Source: Medakamo hakoo (taxonomy: Eukaryota; Chlorophyta; Trebouxiophyceae; Coccomyxaceae). From it: 64,000 nt of DNA. The notes beneath the pieces were generated by a model. The model did not search any database. It was not told the origin of the DNA and saw only the letters and a program-made list of their open reading frames with translations. The translations under genes were made by a program, and so were the position numbers. The stretch lies in contig CP089452.1 in the NCBI GenBank assembly GCA_026636295.1, positions 186,001 through 250,000 of the forward strand. The letters are read 5' to 3'. The first letter of the stretch is position 1, and each line of letters begins with the position of its first letter. Shown here in pieces: positions 32,318 through 43,473 of the stretch.

Positions 32318-33485
32318 ATGCTTCGCCAAGCTTCTCGCCGGGTCATGTCGCGCGTGCGGGCGCCCTTGCAGCAGGCCCGCACCTACGCGGCGGGTGAGTT
32401 TTTTGTGGGCGTTGAGCGGGGAGGCAGCAGCAGCGACGGCGGGCGCGACAGGGTGTCGCTCGTGGTTTTTGACGCCCGCGCTGCGGCAGTAGCGCTCTTC
32501 CCCTCCTCTCTCTTTTCGTCCCCACTGTGTGGCGGCGGGCGTGCAGAAGCCAGTCGTGTGGGCGAATGAATTGAAGAGCTGCTCCGCCCGGGCCATCCAC
32601 GCCGCCTTTCGCTCCTCACGTGGCGCATGCATTCGCGTCCGGCGGGGCGACCGAGGCCCGTTGACGGGCCGCGCCGCCGCCACCGCGCACCCGTCCCGCG
32701 CTTGGTCAGCCACAGTGTCGAGAAGGCAGGGCACCAGCCCTCCAACCAAGCTACGGCCGGTGATTGTTGATGCTCTTCATCGGTCCGCGGCCAAAAGAGG
32801 GCCCGATCGCTCGCTCGCTGCCCACCCAGGCGCCCTCGTCTCCCAACCCACCCCCACCCCCACCCCCTTCCTCATCATCCCCACCCCGCACACAGACGCG
32901 CACGGCGAAGCCAAGGTCGCCTACCCCTGGCAGGCGCCCACGGACCCGGCGTCCTGGAAGGAGGAGCACGTCGTCTTCGCCGTGCTGGCCGGGTGGGCGG
33001 TGGCCATCACGACCGCGCGCAAAGTCTTTGGCGGTGGTGGGAACAAGGAGGGGGCGGCGGCCGCGGCCGTGGCCGGGACCACGGCCGCGCCGGCGCCCGC
33101 TGCGACTGTGGTTGTGGCGCCCGCCGCCGCGCCCGTCGCGCCCGCGCCCGTCGCCGCGGCCGCCAAGTCCGTCGCGTCGGCTTCCACGACCGCGGCCGCC
33201 GACGCGGCCGCTGCGGCCAAGCACGCCGCCGCCGCCGCTGCCGACGCCGCTAAAAACGCGGCCGCCGCCGCGACCGCGGCGGCAAAGGAAGCCAAGGAAG
33301 CTGCCGCCGAAGCCGCGTCCACCGCGGCGGCCGAAGTCAAGGCTGCTGCCGCGGACGTGAAAGCCGCGGTCGCGACCGCGACGCAGCCTTCAACGGCCGC
33401 GCCCGTCATCGTCGTCGCGCCCCCTGAACAGGCGGCCGCGGTGGCGGCGGGCGCGCCTGTTGTGGTGGTGCCGGCCAAGAAATGA
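32318..33485 (+). CDS. Small mitochondrial protein with Ala-rich amphipathic tail
   Basis: Two exons (32318-32393 and 32896-33485, phase 1) give 221 residues. The N terminus MLRQASRRVMSRVRAPLQQA ends in RTYAA, a typical mitochondrial presequence with its cleavage region. Next comes a short conserved-looking segment, YPWQAPTDPASWKEEHVVF, then a likely membrane helix AVLAGWAVAITTARKVF. The remaining 150 residues are Ala/Lys/Glu/Val with a regular helical repeat (AAAxAxK), like an apolipoprotein or late-embryogenesis type amphipathic helix. I cannot name the family. The N-terminal 70 residues resemble small inner-membrane subunits of respiratory complexes, which is only an inference. Intron 1 is 502 nt. 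Confidence 0.6.
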
Positions 33486-33918
33486 GGTGGGAGGGAGGGA
33501 GGGCTTGTGGGTACGGCGGGGGGGGCTGTTGTGTCGGAGTCCCGTGTGATGAAAAAAAGGCACAAGGGTGCTCGGACGACTCTCCCCACCAGCGCGCGCC
33601 TTCTCCTCTCCTCCTCGCCCTCCGTCCATCCCCGCCCGTCAAAGGCCCGTGTGAGAGGCACGCGAGCCTGGCGCCCTGGTCCTGCTGACTGCTGCACAAG
33701 CGGTGGCGACACTGAGCAAAAAGGAAGGACCAAAAAAAGCAACAGTCTCTCTTCTCCAGGCGGCCACCCGCTCTCGTTCTCTCGAAAAGGAGAAAAACGC
33801 CACCCCTCATCCCCTCTCATCTCTCCCCCGTTTTGTCTCACTCACTCTCTTTCTTGTGCCGCTCTCTCTCTCTCTCTCTCTCTCTCTCATCTCACCTCTC
33901 AAACCTCTCCTCAAATGC
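33486..33918. other. Convergent intergenic region with TC repeat
   Basis: This 433-nt gap holds the 3' ends of two convergent genes. A TC microsatellite lies at about 33862-33889. No gene is seen. Confidence 0.5.
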
Positions 33919-36425
33919 TCACCACCCGTCGCCCGCGCCCCTCGCGGCATCCCCCTTATCCCTCGACGCGTCCACGTACCCGGGGTCGTCCCCGCTGGCC
34001 CCGCCGTCATCAGGCGGCGCGGGTACGACAGGCACGGACCGGTGGTCGTCGCCCGAGGGAACGTACCGGCCGTCCGTGGGGAGGGTGGGGCGGGAGGCCG
34101 CAAACGCGGCGCGCGCGCCGGCAGACGGCCCGCCGGCCCGGGCGGAGCAGTCGTGGAGGCGCAGGACGGCTTCGCCCGTCCACAAGCCACCGGGTGGGAG
34201 CGTGACGGAGCGCGCAACCTCGCCCACAATGCCGGCGGCCCAGGCGGAGCCGGACTCGACGGCCCGCGACGCGGACGCGGCGGCCGCGCCAGACCGAGAC
34301 ACACTCGCGTACGGGTCCGCCGCCCTCCCGGCCTCCAGGGCCGGCCGCGACGCCGTGCCCGGGCTGCGCGCGCCCGTGTCGCGGAAGCCGCCGCGCGGAA
34401 TGAGTTCCAGGGCGTGGCGCCAGTCGCCCGTGCGGAGGAGGACGGAGCCCGGGGCGGGCGCCGGGTCGGGTGATGGGGACGGAGGCGGCGGCGCGCCCCT
34501 CCCTCCGCCGCTGTGCAAGACGCGGTCGCCGATCCACACCCGGTCGACGGGGCGGGGTCCGCCCAACGGCACGGCGTCCTCGGCCTCGCGGACGAGGGCC
34601 GGCCCAGAGCCCGGCGGCGCGGCGGACGCGTCCAGGGCCACCCGCCCGGCCGCGCCCGCCAGCGCCGCCGCCGTCGGCAGCGTCAGGCGGGCGTGCGGCA
34701 CCACGCCCGCCGTGAAGGTCAGGTCCCGCCCCGCGCCCGGGCGGGAGGTGCCGGACGCGTCCGGGTTGACGATTTGGAGGACGCACCGCAGCTGGACGGG
34801 CGGGGGTGGGGGGGGCGGGCGGGGGGCGAGGGGCAGGCCCGCGGCCGCGCCTTCCGGGTCGGCCGCGTCCGCCGGGTCCGCGTCCTCGGGCATGGCCAGG
34901 CCCGGGTAGGGCGCCGCGGAGGGCGGGGGACCGTCCGCCGACAGGGCCGCTTCCGCTTCGGCGGCGGCGGCCGCGCGGTCGGCGGCCCGCGCGGCGTCTG
35001 CCACACGCGCGGCCGCGTGCGCCACTGGCCGAGGGGCGGCGGGAGAAGGGCCGTCGTCGTCGCCGCCGGGAGCCCACTCCTCCGCCAGCATGAGGGAGAC
35101 AGTGTACACGGCTTCAAACGCGTGCGGCCAGACCGCCCGCGTCGCGGCCGTGTCCCGGGCGACCAGGCAGACGGAGGGGGCGGGGTCGACCGCCGGCCGC
35201 GGCGGTGCGCTCCCTCCACCACCGCCGCCGCCGCCGCCGTCGTCCGCCACGCCCGTCGCGTACAGCGACCAGTGCATGTGGCGCAGAAAGCCGTCAAAGG
35301 GCGACGTCGGGTGGGCGCCCCCGCCCGACGCGCCCGCGGGCCCGCCCGCGCTGCCGACTTGCGGGAAGGCGACCGTCACACCGCCGGGCAGGGGCGCGAC
35401 GCCATCCAGCCGCGTCGCGCCGCCGCCCGCCAGGGTGAAGTGACCGGCAGGCCCGCCCTCGGAGCGCAAGGCCAGGAGCTCATCATCCTCGCCCAGGGCT
35501 CGGTTGGGCGCCGAGGGCGAGCCGGCCGCGTCGGTCGACGGCGGGCGGGCCCAGCGCGTGACGGCCGCGCCGTGGAGGGACACGGTCGCCGTCGACCCGC
35601 ACGGGTGGGTGAGCGTGACGGCCGGGCAGCCGTCGGGGCCGCGGGCAATGGAAACGAAACCCGGGATGCTGAACTGGCGGGCGCAGTACGCGATGTACTC
35701 GTCGACGGCCGCGCTGCGTGTGTGATTTTTTGGGGGGATGGACGGGGGATGGGGGCGGAGTGATGAGTGATGGGCCAAGGTTTTGGCCAGCGCATGCGTG
35801 GGGATGCCCCGCCCCCTTCCGGCAGCCCGGTGCCGCCGACCCACCCTCCTCGATTCCCCGCTCCACCACGCCTTGCAAACACACCTGTCCTCCGGGCTTT
35901 GCTCGGGCGGGCCGCCGATGCGCAGCCCGGCCTCGGCTTCAGACCAGGCCGCTGCATTCAGCGGCGGCAAGCCCGCGGCGGCCGCGGCTGCCGCCGGCGC
36001 GGCAGAGGAGACGGGTGGTGGAGGGGCCGCGACGGCGGACGGGCCACTCCCACCTCCACGGTCCCTTTGTTCAGGGCGTCGCCGACGCCGCTGCGCGGGC
36101 GGGCCGGTCGCGGACGACGGCCCAGGCCCGGCGCCGGGCTGCCGGCTGGCCGTGCGAGCGCCCGGACCGGGTGATGCAGACGGCGGCGGCGTGGCGCGTG
36201 GTGGACGCGGATGGGCCGGCCGCGTTGAGGGGAGGCCTGCAGATGGGTGCGCGTGTCATCGAAAAGGAGGAAAGGGTGAGCGGGAGCGGGTGGTGGCGGC
36301 CGTGGACCCGTCTTTTTTGGAAGGCAATGCATGCCAGCGGCGACACGACGTGGTGAAACGAAGGCACCAAACTCACCGGGCTTGGCGGCCGTGCGCGGCC
36401 TGGCGCCGCCCTCGAGAGGCGCCAT
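33919..36425 (-). CDS. Aldose 1-epimerase / glucose-6-phosphate 1-epimerase homologue, enlarged
   Basis: Three exons (36425-36377, 36236-35885, 35713-33919; phases 1 and 2) encode 731 residues, over twice the family norm. The first 130 residues are Ala/Pro/Arg rich and may be a transit peptide. The epimerase beta-sandwich begins after intron 2: VTLTHPCGSTATVSLHGAAV, then GVTVAFPQVGSAGG, then FDGFLRHMHWSLY. Family end motifs are also present, such as VTLPPGGLWTGEAVLRLHDC. Two low-complexity inserts (about 80-100 residues each) interrupt the fold. In hexose-6-phosphate mutarotases the segment before the Arg reads HGFAR and its His helps catalysis. Here it reads DGFLR, so activity may be altered or lost. 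The family call is firm, the function is not. Confidence 0.72.
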
Positions 36426-36558
36426 TGTGGTGTGTGTGCTCTGCGCGGGAGAGCGGCGCGCGCGGGTTCAGGGGAAGTTTTTCTCTCTGCGAGCCCCCTC
36501 TCTCTCTCTCTCTCTCTCTTTGTCCTAGTGCTGTGTTTCCACGCCCGCCTCCGTTGCC

Positions 36559-36770
36559 TCAGCTCCACCCTCCATCCCCTCCTCCGTCCCCGCCGCGGAC
36601 GACCTCTTCAATGGCGACGGGCAGGCACCCGATTTTGGCGGGCGCCGCCCAGCCTTCAACGGCTCGAAAAGCCGGCCCACCCGCGCCGGGTGGGCCCGCG
36701 ACGACCAGGTGGATGGCGGTCGGCGGCGGGAGCTGTTCTGCTCCTCCCCCACTCCCACTCCCACCACCAC

Positions 36771-36812
<42 letters not shown>

Positions 36813-37291
36813 GCCGGGTCAGCAGCCCAATCCTTTTAGCAAACGCTTCCCGCTTAGCCGGCGGATCGTACCAGATCGCCAGGCGGGAGGGCGGGCAGGG
36901 CAGGGCAGGGCCGGCCGCGGCCGCGGCGGCGGCCAGTGCGGCGTCTGTGCCCGCGAGGACGCGCAGCGGCGGCGGGCCTGGTGGGACGGCCGGGGACGCC
37001 GCCCGGCCCGACGGACTGGCGGTCCCGGGACGTGGGGACGCCACAGGTGAAGGCGGCGGCTGCTGTGGCGGCGGGGACGCAAAGGCGGCCAGCGCGTCGA
37101 CGCGTGCGGCGGGCGAGAGGTCGGCGTAGACGAGGGTCACGTCCGCGCCGGCGCCCGCCTCGGCGGCGGCGGCCGCTTCGTCCAAGGCGGCCCTGTCAGC
37201 CGTAATGACAGTCACGGCCAGGCCGGCAGGCGCGGGCGCGGCGGAGCGCAAGGCCGTCAGCAGGTCGAGGAACGCGGGCTGTGGTTGGTTT

Positions 37292-37334
<43 letters not shown>

Positions 37335-37524
37335 ATGGATGGACGGAGCGGGGTGGATTGCGCGGAGGAGGGGGGGGGAGGGTTTTTTTCGCGGCCCTCG
37401 CGGGGGTGCGGCAGCCCACTTCCCTCACCAGCTTGTCTTGCTGCGATCCCACGGCCAGGTAGAAATGCCGGACGCTGGCCTTGGCCGAGGAGGGTGGGCC
37501 GCCGGAGGCGGTGGCGACGGGCAT
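36559..37524 (-). CDS. Orphan DEAD-box helicase C-terminal (RecA2-like) domain protein
   Basis: Two exons (37524-37429 and 37278-36559, phase 0) give 271 residues. The order of segments follows the second RecA domain of eIF4A-type helicases: SVRHFYLAVGSQQDKL, then LDLLTALR, a strand VTVITADRAALDEA, the region SPAARVDALAAFA, then VLAGTDAAL, LAIWYDPPAKREAFAKRIG and TAIHLVVAG, ending CLPVAIEEV. The HRIGRxxR motif reads KRIGLLTRR, which lacks the usual His and second Gly. No first RecA domain with Walker motifs can be placed in the 300 nt upstream before RPL11. It is therefore either a degenerate half-helicase or a gene whose first part I cannot see. A GGC repeat codes a run of about 18 Gly (near 36772-36825). 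Confidence 0.5.
37297..37333. repeat. GT microsatellite in intron of the helicase-like gene
   Basis: About 18 GT units inside the intron 37279-37428. Confidence 0.9.
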
Positions 37525-37824
37525 CGCGTTTTTTTTTTCGCAGGGGGTCTCTTGCACGCGCAGAGGCGGGCGCCCTCAGGGGCTGGCCTCCTTCCCCGCC
37601 GACCGGCCGGGCGCTCAGAGCAGAGCGGTGCGTGTGCGTGTGAGAGGACAGTGCGTGGCCTCCCCACAGAGCATACGGAGGCTTGAGGCGGCCCGGGAGA
37701 GAAAAGCAGGCAGTGACGAGCGAGCGAGCGCGCCCCCGCTCAGGCCGTGAGCCCGCTCGCTCGCCACACCAGAAAAACCTTTTTTTTTCCGAGCAGCTCC
37801 GCGTAGGAAAAAAACATTGCAGCC

Positions 37825-39551
<1,727 letters not shown>

Positions 39552-39900
39552 GGATTTTTTTCCTCCTCGCGCGCGTCCGCGTCGTTGGGGCGGGGGTGGC
39601 GGAGGGTGGAGGACTGCCGGGGCGCGTGCGCCCCAGGCATGCTCTGTTCCCTCCGCCACCCCGCCCGATGGCGCCCTTCCTGTTTTTTCTCTGAGAGTGG
39701 GGAATGAGAGAGGCTGGCGTCGGTTGGGGGGGTGCTGTTTTTTCTTTGAATGCTCGGGACGGCGGGACGTGTGTGTAAAGCGCTCCGGGTCCGGGAAGAA
39801 AAAAAATGAGATGTGGGAGAGGGGGGTTGCGCGCGAGACACAACCAGCGCGGCCGCGTGCACTCGCGCGCTTTTCTCTCTCCCTTTGGCCGAAAAAGACA
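39552..39900. other. Intergenic, RPL11 to cation exchanger
   Basis: A 349-nt gap with the RPL11 3' flank (TGTAA at 39774-39778) and the leader of the next gene, which contains CTCTCTC just upstream of its ATG. No gene is seen. Confidence 0.5.
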
Positions 39901-42483
39901 ATGGCCAGGCGACGCGGCCGCAATGCCGCCGCCGCTGCCCTGGGCGCGGCGATGGCCGCTGCGCTTGCCAGCCGATCGGCGGGGGCGGGCGGTGACAGCG
40001 CAACCCCGCACGGGCGGCCTGTCCACGCCCATGCGGCTGCATACGAGCGCGGCGAAGCAAACGCGACGTCCGCCCGGTCCCTGCTGGGCATCACACGCGC
40101 GACGGTGGACGAAGACTGCTGGCCGCGCGGCGTGCCCGCGGGCGAACGGTGAGGGATGGGAGCGGCTGTGTGGGGCCCCCGGAAAGGTTTTGCGTTTTTT
40201 CGTTTTTTTTTTCGACCACATCCCCTCTCCACCATTCTCCCTTGACACACGCGCCCCGCCCCCCTCAACAGGTGCGCGTACGTGACGGCCAAGTCCGCGT
40301 GCGGCCCGCGGTCGGGCCGCCTGCCCTACACCCGCGCCTGGTTCTGCCGCCCGCCGGGCCCTGCCACCGCCATCGCCGCCGCGGCCGGCGCCCTGGCCTG
40401 GGGCGGCGGGCTGGCGCTCCTGCTCGCCGTCGTCGCCGGCCGGTTCTTGGTGCCCGCCGTCGCGTACGCGTGCGCCGTGCTGCGCGTCCCGCCCGCGCTG
40501 GCCGGCGTCACCCTCCTCGCCTTCGCCGGCGGCGCGCCCGACTTGTTCACCGAGGTGGCCGCCGTCCTGGCGTCGCGCGGGGACGACGCCGCCCCGGACG
40601 CGGGGCGGCCGGGCGGGCCGCCCACGACGGCGGACGACGTCGGCCTCGCCGTCGCGACGGCGCTCGGGTCGGGGCTGGCGACGCTGTGCGGCGGGCTGGC
40701 CGTCGTCGGCCTCGCCGCCCCGCGCGCCCACCCGGGCGCGCCGGCCATCTTGCCGCCGGCCTTCCCGGACAGGGGCGCATTTTTCAGGGACGTGGCCGCG
40801 TACGCGACGGCGGCGGTCACCCTGGCCGCCTGCCTGTGGAACGGGCGCTTTGCCGCGGGCGAGGCCGCCGGTCTGCTGGCCCTGTACGCTGCGTACATCT
40901 CCGCGTCCGTGTGGGGCGCGCGGCGGGCGGCCGACATGGACAGCGGCGGTCAGGGCGGGGCGGGCGGCGGCGGGGCGGACCCGCCGACGGTGGTGGTCCA
41001 CCCCGGCGGCGCCTCGGGCGGCCACCTGCCCCCCGCCGCCGGCTCCATGGAGCTGGCCGTCTTTGCGCGCGGCGGCGGCGGCGGGAAGGAGGCCCTGTCC
41101 CCGCCGGCTGCCGCGGCCGACGGCGGCGGCGCGGACGACGGCGTCGTCCTGTCCAGCCCGCGGTCGTCCCGGACGGGCGGCGCGCCCGTGCCGCCGCCGG
41201 CGCCCGGCCTGGTGGAGCGCCGGGCGTCCGGCGCGGCCGCCGCCCTCGCGCCGCCCTCCACCCCGCCGCCCGCCGCGCCCGCCACGCCCGGCTCGCCCCT
41301 GCGCCCAGGCGCGGTCGCGCCCCCGCCCTCCGCCCGCCGCACGGGGTCCGGCTTTTGGAGCGGCCTGACCGGCCGCCCGCCCGCCGCGTCGCCCGCCGAG
41401 TTGGGCCCCCTCCTCGCCGCCGCGGACTGGGACGGCCCGCCGACGGCCGTCAAGGCGCGCGGCCGGTCGTCGGCCGGCGGTGGTGGTGGGGAGGGCTTTG
41501 AGGCCGCCGGAGCCTCCGGCTCGCTATGCCCGCCGCCGCGCCCGCGGGCGGTGGTGGCCGCCGCGGTCGCGGCGGCCAGGGCACACTGGCCGGCCCCGCC
41601 GCACTGGCACCCCGCCCTCCGCGCGGTGGCGGGCGGGCTGGCCGCGCCCGTCCTGGTGTGCTTGCACGCCACGACGCCCTGCCTGGCCCACGGCAGCAGC
41701 CACGCCGCCGGAGGCGACGGCGGCGGCGGGGACGCCCCCCCCGAGCACAGCGCGCACGGCAGCGGGCCGCCCCACCCGCCCGGCCCGACCTACTCGCTCT
41801 GGTACGCCCTGTCCCTGGCCGCCCTGGCCCCGCCCGCCGGCCTGGCGTTCATGGGCGCCGCGCCCTGGGGCCGGCACGCGGCCTGGTGGGGGCCCGCCGC
41901 CTTCTTCGGGGCGTGGGGCGCCGCCAGCGCGGTGCTGGCGGCGGGCCTGCTGCCGCCGCTGGCCCGGCGGGGCTGGGCGGCCGCGCCGCGCGCGACGCCG
42001 GCCATGGCCCTGCTCGCCATGGTCGCGTCGTCGGCCTGGCTGAGCGCGTCCGCGGACGAGGTCGTCGAACTGGTGCGCGCGCTCGGGCGGGCGGCCGGCT
42101 GGCGGGCGGAAGCCCTGGGCGGCGCGCTCCTGTCGTGGGGCGAGGCCCTGCCCGAGTTGGCGGCCGCGGCGTCGCTCTCGGCGTCGGGCGCGCCGGGCAT
42201 GGCGCTCTCGTCCTGCTTCGGCGGCCCCATTTTTGATGTGTGCGTCGGGCTGGCGGTCCCGGCGCTGGCGGCGGCGGGCCGGGCGAAGGAAGCGCTGGGC
42301 GCGCCGCTCACGCGCGGCCTGGCGCTGCTCGTGTGCGCGACGCTCGCCGTGCTGGCCGGCCTCGCCCTCGCCATTCCGTCGCGCCGGTGCGGGTGGCGGG
42401 TGGGCCGGGGCGTGGGCCTGGCCGTGGCGGGCGCGTACGTGGCGAGTCAGGCGGCGTTTGCGGCGGTGGAAGGGTTTGGGTGA
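39901..42483 (+). CDS. Cation/calcium exchanger (CCX/NCLX-type, Ca2+:cation antiporter)
   Basis: Two exons (39901-40148 and 40272-42483, phase 2) encode 819 residues. A luminal Cys-containing segment (CWPRGVPAGERCAYVTAKSA) precedes the first membrane block, as in CCX and NCLX proteins. The alpha-1 repeat is LLAFAGGAPDLFTEVAAVLA. The alpha-2 repeat is GALLSWGEALPELAAAASLS with the downstream CFGGPIFDVCVGLAVPAL. These carry the ion-binding acidic residues in the expected places. A loop of about 330 residues, rich in Gly, Pro and Ala, joins the two five-helix halves, which is longer than usual. The protein would exchange Ca2+ for Na+, K+ or H+ across an internal membrane. Which membrane is not clear: the N terminus is basic and Ala rich and could be a signal anchor. 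Confidence 0.85.
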
Positions 42484-42655
42484 GGTGTGTGTGCGGGCGG
42501 GGCTGTTGTGTAGTGGGAGCGGGCACCAGGGAGTTACACTCCACTTTGGGTTTTTGCCCTCGCGCACCACCTATCGCCCCCGCCTCCCACGGCCGAACCC
42601 GCCGCCCACACGCCTCCGCCCCCCTCCCAATCCATTGATCAAGACGTCTGTCCGC

Positions 42656-43045
42656 ATGGCGTCCACATGTTGTGACGAGTCCCCGCTGGAACGGAGCCTG
42701 CGGGTTCAAGTAAGTAAATGCGCGCGCACAAGGGCACAAGGCCCGACCGACGGCTCTCCCCTGCCGCTCCCCCTCCCTTCACACGCTCACTACCCACCGC
42801 ACCTCTCTCACGCTGCCCTTCTCCACGCCCTGAAAAACACTTACTAGGAGGACTTTGAAGCTGCCCTCGCCGCCCACCGCGCCCAGTGGATGGCCCAGGC
42901 CGCCGAAGAAAAAGCAAAGTTCATGGCGGAGTTTGAGGAGCGTAAAAAACAGCTGGCCGTTGAGCTGGACCACAAGCTGGGCGCGCGGAAACACGTGGAA
43001 AAGATGCTGGTCTCGGTGTTTTTTGTGCTGCGCCTGATTTCGTAA
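42656..43045 (+). CDS. Small coiled-coil protein of unknown function
   Basis: Two exons (42656-42709 and 42848-43045, phase 0) give 83 residues. The start MASTCCDESPLERSLRVQ leads into a highly charged helix with clear coiled-coil character (AAEEKAKFMAEFEERKKQLA). The last 16 residues (VEKMLVSVFFVLRLIS) are hydrophobic and could be a tail anchor. No family is recognised. The acceptor TAG is less common than CAG, but the donor GTAAGT is perfect and the joined frame has a non-random charge pattern, unlike the Ala/Arg/Pro shadow frames around it. Orientation matches the exchanger upstream and the P450 downstream. Confidence 0.6.
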
Positions 43046-43473
43046 AGAGAAGCGGGGCGCGGCAAGGGGAGGGTCTGGCGCGCGCCCGGGTCGGCCGACC
43101 CCCGGCCCGCCGACCCCCGGCCCGCCCACTCTCTCCCATCAAAAAAAGCATTTGTTTGTCTGTATCATTAGGCCCATTTCCCATTCTTTCCTTGTGTGTG
43201 GGTGTGTGTACGAGTTTTCATTTGCGTGGGGTGGGGTAGAGAGCGAGTTTCTTTTGTGTGTGCTTGGCCGTTTCCCCTAGGCGGAGAGGGGGGAAGGGGT
43301 ATTGATGAACGCAGTGGGCGCCCAGACCAAAAAAACAGCGAACGCTGTCGCTCCACACTCCCACACCCTCCTTCCGCCTCGCCCACCCACCCCTTGCCCG
43401 GCGCCTGCTGCGTCGACCCCTCCCAGGCTGAGCCTTGGCGCCTGGACTGTCCATCGCACAACACACGCCCGCC
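43046..43473. other. Intergenic, small coiled-coil gene to P450
   Basis: A 428-nt gap. A 15-bp direct repeat rich in C and G lies at about 43098-43127, followed by A/T-richer 3' flank sequence. No gene is seen. Confidence 0.5.

Noticed and set aside
41524-42570. Long minus-strand frame opposite the cation exchanger
   Set aside because: Antisense of a strongly coding region in very GC-rich DNA; Arg/Pro-rich with no domain.
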